DNA of 64,000 nt from CAZADA01 sp964526675 (lineage in GTDB: Bacteria > Pseudomonadota > Alphaproteobacteria > Caulobacterales > Maricaulaceae), in contig CAZGLY010000012.1 in assembly GCA_964526675.1 (NCBI GenBank), positions 9,424 through 73,423 on the forward strand. The letters are read 5' to 3'. How positions within the stretch are numbered: position 1 is the stretch's first letter; every line of letters starts with the position of its first letter. A program made the translations under genes and the position numbers. Shown here in pieces: positions 37,145 to 45,200 of this stretch. The notes below the pieces were generated by a model. The model was not told the origin of the DNA, did not search any database, and saw only the letters and a program-made list of their open reading frames with translations.

Positions 37145-37569
37145 TTACTCCAGAACGAAACTCTGGTCCGAGAATTTCAATCGGATCGTCGTCGAGCCTT
37201 CATTGATCTGCCATTTGTACAGATCAAAGGTCCGCGCCCCGGACGAGTGCGCCGGGTCGCGCTCCGCGATGGCGCGCGCTTGTTCAAAGGAATTCGCGCG
37301 GATGACGATAATGCCCAAGCCGCCGGCGTCCTCTGCGCCTTCCGGCGTGATTTGGCCGCCCATGACCATAATGCCCCCATCTTCAATCGTGTGGACGAAG
37401 TCCATATGGTTGGGCAGNNNNNNNNNNNNNNNNNNNNNNNNNNNNNNNNNNNNNNNNNNNNNNNNNNNNNNNNNNNNNNNNNNNNNNNNNNNNNNNNNNN
37501 NNNNNNNNNNNNNNNNNCCGTCGCCAGCGACGCGGCCAAAAGCAGGCGCGTGGTGTGTGAGCGGATCAT
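37145..37569 (-). CDS. Secreted YciI-like protein, interrupted by an assembly gap
   Basis: The 5' end is MIRSHTTRLLLAASLAT, a signal-peptide start, directly before the 100-N gap at 37418-37517. The 3' part resumes LPNHMDFVHTIEDGGIMVMG and continues through LGIIVIRANSFEQARAIAER, a YCII-related domain (ferredoxin-like dimeric fold). The two parts are out of phase through the Ns, expected since the gap length is arbitrary. A typical member would need some 30-50 residues in the gap. YciI proteins have been linked to small-molecule or peroxide chemistry; function is unclear. Its ATG overlaps the stop of the upstream gene (ATGA). Confidence 0.7.
37418..37517. other. Assembly gap (100 N) with non-overlapping flanks
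   Basis: A run of exactly 100 N, probably a placeholder length. Unlike the other two gaps, the flanks share no repeat, and the YciI-like gene is missing an expected internal stretch, so real sequence is absent here. Confidence 0.95.
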
Positions 37570-38486
37570 GGATGTCCCCTTGTGGTTGGCGGCGGGTCGG
37601 AGGTGTCGGCCATCGCGTCGCCGCGCCGGCGCTGACCGTTGGGTGAGGGGCGAGACGGTCGAAAGTGGAGCGTGGGCGTCGCCCCGGCGGCCGCTGATGC
37701 GCGCGCGGCGAGGCCGGGCTGATCGAACAGCCCGCTCAGGCGGTTGCCGGCCAGGTCTTCCAGCGCTGGATCCGCCACAAGGCGATGCTCGGCGTCGGGC
37801 CAAGGCGCGCGCGGCGTGAACGCCCACACGGACTCGCCCTCAGACAGCGCGATCGCCCCGGGAACCGCTGCGCCTGCTTCGTCCAACACACGCAGACGAA
37901 ACGCCAACGAGACGTGGTCGTGCGGACCATTCAAGACGAGCGACACCGGCTCGCGGCCGCCGACCGAGGGGACGTGCAGCGCCCAGGCGTCCAGCGCCGG
38001 CGCGGTGGTGTCGGCGGCGACGGCGCGAAAGGGTTTGTCATGGGGCGCCGACAGCGCGCAGCCTTGGGCGTCCCGCACGCCCGCGTCCACCTGCAGCGTG
38101 TAAGCCTCGCCAGCCGTGAGCGCCCGCCCCAGCGCCGCATGAGCGTCGAGGCCGGACTTCACCCGCCCCGGATCGAGGATCAGCGTCGCGCGGCGTCCGT
38201 CCGGCGACCACACGCCGAAACGCGTTGGGAGAAAAACGCCGTCGATCGCGCGTCCGCCCGCATCGCGCAAGGCGACGAACCGTGAGATGTCGACCGGCTC
38301 CATCGGTTCGGTGAAGTAGATGTAGAAGCGCAGCAGGTTCTCCGGAAGCGCGTCGCCACGGGGGTAGATCTCCGACACGACGGCCGATCCGACGCATGGC
38401 CGCGCGGCGTCGTCGGCGGACGCGGCGGCGCCGGCCGCGCACGCCAAGGCCAGCGCCGCGAAGAGGAGGGTGGCCGCTTTGACCAT
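37566..38486 (-). CDS. Exported hypothetical protein
   Basis: A 306-residue protein with a clear signal peptide (MVKAATLLFAALALACAAGA, cleavage near residue 24). The mature part looks all-beta, with a region EIYPRGDALPENLLRFYIYF followed by FTEPMEPVDISRFV, reminiscent of bacterial Ig-like or SbsA-type domains, and a Pro/Arg-rich C-terminal tail. No named family is recognised with confidence. It lies 35 nt downstream of the larger exported protein, and its stop overlaps the start of the YciI-like gene. Probably periplasmic or surface associated. Confidence 0.75.
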   Translation of the reverse strand: MVKAATLLFAALALACAAGAAASADDAARPCVGSAVVSEIYPRGDALPENLLRFYIYFTEPMEPVDISRFVALRDAGGRAIDGVFLPTRFGVWSPDGRRATLILDPGRVKSGLDAHAALGRALTAGEAYTLQVDAGVRDAQGCALSAPHDKPFRAVAADTTAPALDAWALHVPSVGGREPVSLVLNGPHDHVSLAFRLRVLDEAGAAVPGAIALSEGESVWAFTPRAPWPDAEHRLVADPALEDLAGNRLSGLFDQPGLAARASAAAGATPTLHFRPSRPSPNGQRRRGDAMADTSDPPPTTRGHP

Positions 38487-38521
38487 GCCATCCGCCTCCT
38501 GTGACCCCGCGGCGCGCGTGC

Positions 38522-39921
38522 CTAGTTCACGACCTGATCGGGGTAGCCTTCATCGACCTTGAGCATGTTTTGGAACATCCGGATCGGCGTCTGCTCTTCG
38601 GGGTAGGTAAAGTCTGGGAAGTTGTATTCGCTGATGAAGTCAGACAACCGGAAGTATGAGCCTTTCCGATACGAGAGGAGGTTCACCGTCCCTGTCGCCT
38701 GGTCGCGTTTCAGCGTGAGCAGGAATTGCGCGTCCTGATCGTCGGCCTGCATGACCCCGGCCATGGGCATGGCGGAGGTCTTCACGCCCAAGCTTGCGCC
38801 CAGATAAGGGATCGGCTCCGACAGGCCGTCCGCCTTCGCCGCCGCCGCCAAATCCGGCGCCGTGATCAAATCCGCATCCATGTCGCGATTGACCACGAGG
38901 ACCAAAGGCTCGGGCTGCTGCTCCATGTTGTAGGCGGTGAAGGACAGCACTTCGAGCGGCAGGTTCCCGTAGCCGAGCTCCGCAATCGTTTTGCCGACCA
39001 CATGCGCGCCGTCCTGCAGCGCCGACACCGGGATCGTAACCAAGGGCGTGCACGTGTAGGCGGCGACAATCGTCGGCTCGCCGTCGAGATCGACCACCGC
39101 CATCGACCGAATGGGGGCGCGGGTTTCGTTTTGTCCGTGGGCGGCGTGATAGATTTCGACGCTTGTCGTGGATCCCGCGCCGTCAAACGGGAAGGGAATG
39201 ACGCGCAAGGTCGAGGCGAATTCACCCGTCGACGTGCCCGAAACAAACAATTGGCCGTCGGCGTAATCCATGTCGGTGACGGCGATCGTGCTGGCGGGGA
39301 TGTCGCGCCAGAACGTCACCTCGTCGGACACGACGTCGCTCAGCGTGACGCTGGTGTGCTCCATGTCGGCGAGTTTCAGGCGCGCGACGTCGCCCTTTGC
39401 CGTCACCGTCACCACGCCGGACGCAACCCGCTTGCCGCGCCGCGCCGTCACCGAAAGGNNNNNNNNNNNNNNNNNNNNNNNNNNNNNNNNNNNNNNNNNN
39501 NNNNNNNNNNNNNNNNNNNNNNNNNNNNNNNNNNNNNNNNNNNNNNNNNNNNNNNNNNCACCGTCACCACGCCGGACGCAACCCGCTTGCCGCGCCGCGC
39601 CGTCACCGAAAGGTAGGCGTCTTGCGTGGTCGGGTGCACTGCAAGGTCGTGATAGGTGATCGTGGCGTTTTTGACGCCCATGGCGTCGACGATCCGGCCT
39701 TCCACATCCGTCACGTTGAACGTTTGCGGCGTTCTGGGGTCTTTCACCAGCGGCGGATACGCCAGCGTGTACGCGCGGATCTGGGCCGCCTCGGGGTCGG
39801 CCACGAACAGGGTGCGCTCGTCGGCGAACTCGAGCACCGTTGCTGACTCCGCAAACGCGGCGACGCTCGGCGCGACATGCATCGCGACGACGACAGCACT
39901 CGTGGCGAGATAACGGTTCAT
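38522..39921 (-). CDS. Exported hypothetical protein, split by a spurious assembly gap
   Basis: The gene begins MNRYLATSAVVVAMHVAPSV, with a signal peptide cleaved near AFA-ES, and ends DEGYPDQVVN. A 100-N run (39459-39558) interrupts it, but the 55 bases on each side are identical. Removing the Ns and one copy gives a single in-frame 414-residue protein (1245 nt including stop), so the gene is very likely intact. The body (VLEFADERTLFVADPEAAQI, YLSVTARRGKRVASG and similar) looks like repeated beta-strands, possibly a beta-propeller; this is a guess. First gene of the four-gene operon; divergent from the DcaP-like porin. Confidence 0.8.
39404..39458. repeat. 55-bp contig-end overlap, left copy
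   Basis: Identical to 39559-39613 on the other side of the 100-N gap. The length of 55 and the adjacency to the gap indicate an unmerged assembly overlap and not a biological repeat. Confidence 0.9.
39459..39558. other. Assembly gap (100 N), probably spurious
   Basis: Flanked by two copies of the same 55 bp. The coding frame of the surrounding gene closes exactly when the Ns and one copy are removed. Confidence 0.92.
39559..39613. repeat. 55-bp contig-end overlap, right copy
   Basis: Second copy of 39404-39458; both translate on the minus strand to SVTARRGKRVASGVVTV. Confidence 0.9.
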
Positions 39922-40162
39922 GCGGGCCCCCTTGCCGACAAACACAAGCAGAGCGCCAATCTGACGTTTGCACCGGGTGCGGGCCAGCCATCGAAACGCA
40001 CAGAGACCGTGCGCGGGTGCGACACGTGAAGATCTCGCCGGCGCGACATCTTGAATGCCGCAAATATCCACATCGGCTGTGCTTTTAAGGCGGTTTACGG
40101 ACCCGCGACGCCTGTGGGACGCGACGTCGGCCTCCAGGAGGCAAGATCGCGAGGGGCGTGTC

Positions 40163-41602
40163 ATGGGGGGAGTGAGCGGAGTTTGGGCCAAAGGGCGTCG
40201 CCTGTCGGCCGGACGCCCGATCGCGCAGCGATGGCGAGCCGCGGCGATCGGGGCGCTGGCGTCGTCCTCAGCGGCGGCGGCGCAGACCACGGACGGCGAC
40301 ACCGATCGCCTTCTCGAGCAGATCGAAGCGCTGCGCGCGCTGGTGGAGGCCCAGGCCGAGCGCATCGACGCCCTGGAAGCCGCCCAATCCACGCCGAGCG
40401 AGCCGGAGGTCGAGCGCCTGGCGGTTCCCCAGGAGGCGCCGCAACCAGAGACGACCACGCTCGTCCCCGCCGCGCGCCAACCCATCGGGCGGTTTCCAGA
40501 CGACGCCATCGTCACCGCCGGCGACTTCGACGGGGCCGTCGCCGTGCCGGGGACGGACGGATCGTTTCGGATCGGCGGGTTTGTCCGCGCTGAAGGGAAC
40601 TTTGACGTCGACAGCCTCGGCGGCCAATTCGCAACGCTGGTCAACACCATCCCGCTCGACGACTCCAGCCGCGACGGCGAGACGCAGACGCTGTTTCACG
40701 TCCGCAACAGCCGCGTGAACTTCGACTACCGCCAGCCGACCCAACTGGGTCCGTTGCGGACGTTTGTGGAGCTGGACTTCTTTGGCGATGGCAGTCAGTT
40801 GTCGAACAACTTCGAATTGCGACTGCGACACGCCGCGGCGCAACTGGGCAACCTCTATGTCGGGCAGTGGTGGTCCTACTTTGTCGACGTGGCTTCTTTC
40901 GTGGAGAGCGCGGACTTTATCGGCCCGCTCGGCACGCCGGCCTTGCGCAGTCCCGGCATACGCTGGTCGCAAAACGTCGGCGAGCGGTGGCGGTGGGGCG
41001 TGGGGCTTGAGAACCCGGAAGGCGACATCTCCGGAAGCGACTCCGCCCTCGTGTCGGAATCGACGCCCAACATCACGGGGTATGTGCAAACCACCCAGGA
41101 GTGGGGGCGGTTGCGCGTCGCCGCCCTCGGCTTGGAGCTGGAGTCGGAATCCGACAGCACCTTCACCGGAGGCGTGAACATCACCGGTCGGATCAACACG
41201 CCCCTCTTGGGCGCGCAGGACGCCATCACCTTTGGCGGCCAGGTCGGTTCCGGCTTCGCCCGCCAATACACCGGCTTCGGCGGGCTTGGTCTCGACGGCG
41301 TGCTCAACGCGGACGGCTCCGTGGACGCCACGGACGTTCTGGCGGGCTACATCGCTTATCAGCATTGGTGGACGGATCGTTTGCGCTCCAACGCGCACAT
41401 CAGCGCCCTGGATCTGGACGCTGGCGACGGCGCGGCGTTGACCGATTTGTCGGAAAGCCGAAAGGCCGTGATCAACCTGTTTTGGACGCCCGTCGACAAC
41501 GCCACCTTCGGTGTCGATGTCGTGTACGCCGAACGCGAAACCGTCGGCGGCGACACCGGCGACGGCCTCCGCCTCCAAGCCGCGGCGCGCTTCGACTTCT
41601 GA
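40163..41602 (+). CDS. DcaP-like trimeric outer-membrane porin
   Basis: A 479-residue outer-membrane protein: signal segment ending ASSSAAAAQ, a short coiled coil (DRLLEQIEALRALVEAQAER, about residues 38-65), then a beta-barrel with RIGGFVRAEGNFDVDSLGG, NSRVNFDY, LGNLYVGQWWSYFVDVASF and a terminal Phe (AARFDF), the usual outer-membrane insertion signal. DcaP porins take up dicarboxylates and other small anions. ATG 40163 follows GAGGGG. It is divergent from the four-gene exported-protein operon (about 240-bp spacer) and convergent with the second LysR gene. Confidence 0.88.
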   Translation: MGGVSGVWAKGRRLSAGRPIAQRWRAAAIGALASSSAAAAQTTDGDTDRLLEQIEALRALVEAQAERIDALEAAQSTPSEPEVERLAVPQEAPQPETTTLVPAARQPIGRFPDDAIVTAGDFDGAVAVPGTDGSFRIGGFVRAEGNFDVDSLGGQFATLVNTIPLDDSSRDGETQTLFHVRNSRVNFDYRQPTQLGPLRTFVELDFFGDGSQLSNNFELRLRHAAAQLGNLYVGQWWSYFVDVASFVESADFIGPLGTPALRSPGIRWSQNVGERWRWGVGLENPEGDISGSDSALVSESTPNITGYVQTTQEWGRLRVAALGLELESESDSTFTGGVNITGRINTPLLGAQDAITFGGQVGSGFARQYTGFGGLGLDGVLNADGSVDATDVLAGYIAYQHWWTDRLRSNAHISALDLDAGDGAALTDLSESRKAVINLFWTPVDNATFGVDVVYAERETVGGDTGDGLRLQAAARFDF

Positions 41603-41607
41603 GGGCT

Positions 41608-41629
41608 GCGCGCTGACGCGTCAGCGCGC
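41608..41629. terminator. GC-rich 22-bp palindrome between convergent porin and LysR genes
   Basis: A perfect inverted repeat with arms GCGCGCTGACG and CGTCAGCGCGC and no loop bases. It starts 5 bp after the porin stop and covers the LysR stop. It could form a hairpin of about 9 bp plus a tetraloop in either transcript. There is no T-run, so it would be a weak intrinsic terminator or an RNA-end stabiliser. Confidence 0.45.
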
Positions 41630-42484
41630 GCGCTTCGCGGCCTGCACCAGCGCTTGGACGTTCGCGCTGCGATGCAAATCGCGGTGGGTCACCAGCCAAA
41701 TCACCGTGCGCCAATGGGAATCCGCGCCCTTGACCGGCAGCAAGTGCGGATTGGCCTCCGCCATCACTTTCGGCATGAACCCGATGCCCAGGCCGGCGAC
41801 AACGGCGTCCTTCACCACAGGCGGCGTGCTCGCGCGGAAGACGATCGCGTTTTCCGGGATATGCCGCCGATACCACACCAAGACGCGCCCGGGCGCGCCT
41901 TTTTCGGTCGGGCTGATGAACGCGTGTTGGCCAAAGGCGTCGCGCGTCTCAGGAAGGCCGTGCTTGGACGCGTAGTCTTGGTGGGCGTAGAGCCCCAACT
42001 CCACAGGCATAAACGGCTGCACGACCAGGTCTTGATCCTGGGGCTTGGCGCCCGTGCGGAACGCGACGTGGGCTTCGCCTTGCTCGAGCTGGAGCATCCG
42101 CTCCGTCGCCAGGTACCGTAGGGACAGATTGGGATGCTCGGCGCGGCATTGCGCTAGCGCCGGCGTCACGAAGGGCGCGGCGCCGACGCTCGACGTGACC
42201 AGGATTTCGCCCTGCGGCTCGTGCTGAAAATCAGCCGCGCGCGCCACTAAGGTCGTGAAATGCTCGTCCGCGGCCGCCGCCACGCGCATCAAGTCCTGAC
42301 CAAGCTCCGTGAGGACGTACCCTTTGACGGTCCGCAGAAACAACTTCCCACCGAGCGCCGCTTCAAGCGTGTCGATGTGTCGAATAACCGTCGCGCGATG
42401 AACGCCCAGATGTTTGGCGGCCGCCGACACCGTGGTCAGGCGGCCCACATGGTAGGCGGTGCGGATCTCAGCCCAATAGCTCAT
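41621..42484 (-). CDS. LysR-type transcriptional regulator (copy 2 of a paralogous pair)
   Basis: A 287-residue LysR protein with the winged helix at about 1-60 (TVSAAAKHLGVHRATVIRH) and an effector domain from about 90. It is clearly paralogous to the regulator at 35522-36433. It bounds the other end of the exported-protein/porin island, convergent with the porin. Its 225-bp upstream spacer to the ligase-family gene contains TTGAATCAA at 42511-42519, a small palindrome about 30 bp before the start that may be an autoregulatory site. Confidence 0.9.
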   Translation of the reverse strand: MSYWAEIRTAYHVGRLTTVSAAAKHLGVHRATVIRHIDTLEAALGGKLFLRTVKGYVLTELGQDLMRVAAAADEHFTTLVARAADFQHEPQGEILVTSSVGAAPFVTPALAQCRAEHPNLSLRYLATERMLQLEQGEAHVAFRTGAKPQDQDLVVQPFMPVELGLYAHQDYASKHGLPETRDAFGQHAFISPTEKGAPGRVLVWYRRHIPENAIVFRASTPPVVKDAVVAGLGIGFMPKVMAEANPHLLPVKGADSHWRTVIWLVTHRDLHRSANVQALVQAAKRAR

Positions 42485-42709
42485 GGAATGTATGCATCAG
42501 TCCTAGTCAGTTGAATCAAGTGACCTCAGGTGGCCCATAGCGGCGCCCGCCACAAGTCGCGGCGCGCGCACACGGCCTGCGCGTTGCTGTGGGGATGGTC
42601 ATCGAGGACGGCGACGGCGCGCGTCGATGTGCGCATTGGCGCTGGCCGACGGTGTGCGCTTTTCTTGTATGCTCGTGGATCGGTTCGGGGCCGAACCAGA
42701 AGGCGTGCG

Positions 42710-44140
42710 ATGGGCCAGGAAATCGAGACGACCACCTTCACCGACGCGGACCGTCGGGCGTTTGGCGACCGCTTGCGTGGGGAGACGGAGCTCCTGCGGC
42801 GTTGGTTCGAGGAGGAGCGCTTCGTCCAGGTTGAGAAACCCACATTCGGTTTGGAGATCGAAGGGTGGCTCCTCGATCGCGATTTTATGCCGACGCCGCG
42901 CAACGAAGACTTCCTCAAGGCCGCCGCCGATCCGTTGCTGGTCGAAGAGCTCGCGCAATTCAACTTTGAGATGAACACGAGCGTGCGCACGCTCTCAGGG
43001 CGCATGTTCCACGATCTGGAGCGGGAGGTGCGCAAAACATGGGCCCGCTGTCGCATGGCGGGGCGTCAGACCGGGGCGTATCCCGCCTTGTTCGGCATTC
43101 TGCCGACGGTGCGTGATGACATGCTGCAGCCGGAGTATATTTCGGATCGAAACCGCTATCGCGCCCTGACGGAACAAGTCCTGCGCCAGCGCGGCGACGC
43201 GCCCTTGCGGATCGCGATTGATGGGCGTGAAACCTTCGAACTGGAGTGCCGCCACATCATGTTGGAGGCGGCGTGCACGTCGATCCAAACCCATTTGCAG
43301 GTGAACCAGGCCGACGCGGTGCGGTTCATGAACGCGTCCATGATCGTGTCCGCGCCGGTGGTGGCGGCGGCGGCGAATTCGCCCTTCCTCTATGGACGCG
43401 CGTTGTGGGACGAGACGCGGATCCCGACCTTCGAGCGCGCCGTGCGCGCGTGTCCCGACGACGCCGGGCCGGACGCCGAACGCGTCAGTTTTGGATCGGG
43501 CTATGTGTCCGCCTCGATGTTTGAGCTGTTTGAGCAAAACGTGGAGCGCTTTCCGGCGCTTCTGCCGATTCTGTTCGACACGCCGCCGGAGAAGCTCGCC
43601 CATTTGCGCTTACACAACGGCACGCTGTGGCGCTGGAACCGTCCGATTATCGGTTTTGATCAGGAGGGACACCCGCATGTGCGCATCGAGCATCGCGTGA
43701 TGCCGGCGGGTCCGACCATCATGGACATCGTGGCGAACGCCGCGTTTTACGTGGGGCTCGTCGTCCATTACGCGCGCGCGGACACGCCGCCGGAGGACTT
43801 GACGCCGTTCGCCGCCGCGCGCGCCAATTTCTACGCCGCCGCCAAAGACGGGTTGCGCGCGGATGTCGCGTGGATGGGGGAAACCCACGCGCTGCAGCGC
43901 CTCATCCTGGACCGCCTGATTCCCGAGGCTTGTGACGGCTTGGCGCGGATTGGCGTTGACGAGGCGGACGTTCAGCGGTTTCTCACCGGCGTGATGCATC
44001 GGCGGATGATGACCGGGCGCACCGGCGCGGAGTGGCAGCGCAGCTTCATCGACGTTCACGGCGTCAACTTTCAGGCGCTCACCGAAGCCTATATTGAAAA
44101 CCAGATGTCGGGCGAACCCGTGCATGAGTGGATTGTGTGA
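42710..44140 (+). CDS. Glutamate-cysteine ligase (GCS2)-family protein
   Basis: A 476-residue member of the glutamate-cysteine-ligase/carboxylate-amine-ligase superfamily. Visible are the first-strand acidic motif FGLEIEGWLLD, FNFEMNTSVRTLSGRMFHDL, ECRHIMLEAACTSIQTHLQV and RIEHRVMPAGPTIMDIVANA. Enzymes of this fold form an amide bond between a glutamate-like carboxylate and an amine with ATP. Whether this one makes gamma-glutamylcysteine is open. ATG 42710 is chosen by the onset of conserved sequence. The deacylase-like gene that follows overlaps its end, so they are probably cotranslated. Confidence 0.82.
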   Translation: MGQEIETTTFTDADRRAFGDRLRGETELLRRWFEEERFVQVEKPTFGLEIEGWLLDRDFMPTPRNEDFLKAAADPLLVEELAQFNFEMNTSVRTLSGRMFHDLEREVRKTWARCRMAGRQTGAYPALFGILPTVRDDMLQPEYISDRNRYRALTEQVLRQRGDAPLRIAIDGRETFELECRHIMLEAACTSIQTHLQVNQADAVRFMNASMIVSAPVVAAAANSPFLYGRALWDETRIPTFERAVRACPDDAGPDAERVSFGSGYVSASMFELFEQNVERFPALLPILFDTPPEKLAHLRLHNGTLWRWNRPIIGFDQEGHPHVRIEHRVMPAGPTIMDIVANAAFYVGLVVHYARADTPPEDLTPFAAARANFYAAAKDGLRADVAWMGETHALQRLILDRLIPEACDGLARIGVDEADVQRFLTGVMHRRMMTGRTGAEWQRSFIDVHGVNFQALTEAYIENQMSGEPVHEWIV

Positions 44141-45155
44141 CAGCGTGTCTCTGGATCGCATCGACGGTTTTCCCGAGCAGCTCCTGCGGATCGAGCCGCG
44201 TGACGTCCGCCAGGTGTTCCCGCGACCGACACTGATCGCGATCAAGGGACGCCGCGAACCGCCGCTGTTCGTCTCGACGCTGCTCCATGGCAATGAAACG
44301 ACGAGCTTCTTCGTCTTGCAGGATTTGGCGCGGATCACGGCGTCACGTCCGCCGCCGCGATCGCTGATGGTGTTTGTCGGGGCCGTGGACGCCACCGAAC
44401 AAGGCGTTCGGATCGCGCGCGGATCCGTTGATTTCAACCGTGTTTGGGCGGGCGGCGACGGGCCGGAGGCGGCGATCGCCGCCGATGTCACCCAGGCGGC
44501 GCGGGCCGCTGCGCCGTTTGCGTCGATTGACATCCACAACACCACAGGCGCGAACCCGCACTATGCGTGCGTGTCACGGATGGAGCCTGCGTATCTCGGT
44601 TTGGCCGCGCTCTTTTCGCGGGTGATCGTGCACTATGACAACCCGCCGACCACCCAGTCCATCGCGTTTTCGCGCTTCTGTCCGGCCACCACGATCGAGT
44701 GCGGACGCTCGGGCGACGAGGCGGGGCGGGCTCGCGCGACGCAGTTCGTTTTGGACGTGTTGCATGCCCAAACCTTGCCGAGCCGCGCGCCGCGGCCCCA
44801 CGACATTGATCTCTATCACACCGTCGGGCGGATCGAGCTCGACGCAGACACCAGCGTCGGCTTCGGCGTCCCCGGAGAAGTGGAGTTCGCGGCGAACCTC
44901 GACGCGCTCAATTTCAGCGATCTGCCCGCGGGCGCTGAGTTGGCGCGCGTGCGGTCGCCGCGCCGCCCGCTCATCGTGTTCGACGAAGCGCGCCATGACG
45001 TCACCGATCGCTTCTTAACGCACGCCGGCGGCGCGGTGCGCCTTGCGCGGCCGGCGACGCCGGCCATGCTGACGACCGACGCCCAGATCATGCGCGACGA
45101 CTGCGTCGGCTACCTGATGGAACGGAAACCGTGGAGCCCCGGCGCGACGGCTTAG
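44124..45155 (+). CDS. Succinylglutamate desuccinylase/aspartoacylase-family zinc deacylase
   Basis: A protein of 343 residues in the AstE/AspA branch of the M14-like metalloenzymes. The zinc ligands are the HxxE of LLHGNETTS and the histidine of SIDIHNTTGAN; GRSGDE and VGRIELDADTS follow. Such enzymes cleave N-acyl amino acids. The start is uncertain: ATG 44124 overlaps the upstream ligase gene by 17 nt, while GTG 44145 begins 5 nt after its stop. Coupling to a ligase-family gene suggests the pair make and break the same amide, or act in sequence on an amino-acid conjugate; this is inference. Confidence 0.82.
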   Translation: MSGLCDSVSLDRIDGFPEQLLRIEPRDVRQVFPRPTLIAIKGRREPPLFVSTLLHGNETTSFFVLQDLARITASRPPPRSLMVFVGAVDATEQGVRIARGSVDFNRVWAGGDGPEAAIAADVTQAARAAAPFASIDIHNTTGANPHYACVSRMEPAYLGLAALFSRVIVHYDNPPTTQSIAFSRFCPATTIECGRSGDEAGRARATQFVLDVLHAQTLPSRAPRPHDIDLYHTVGRIELDADTSVGFGVPGEVEFAANLDALNFSDLPAGAELARVRSPRRPLIVFDEARHDVTDRFLTHAGGAVRLARPATPAMLTTDAQIMRDDCVGYLMERKPWSPGATA

Positions 45156-45200
45156 ATGGCGCAGCCCACGCCGCCGCGCATAAGCGTCCGCGCCGCGCCG

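Noticed and set aside
39404..39613. Possible biological tandem repeat or attachment site flanking the N run
   Set aside because: Exact 55-bp identity on both sides of a gap, seen twice in the window, is best explained by unmerged contig overlaps.
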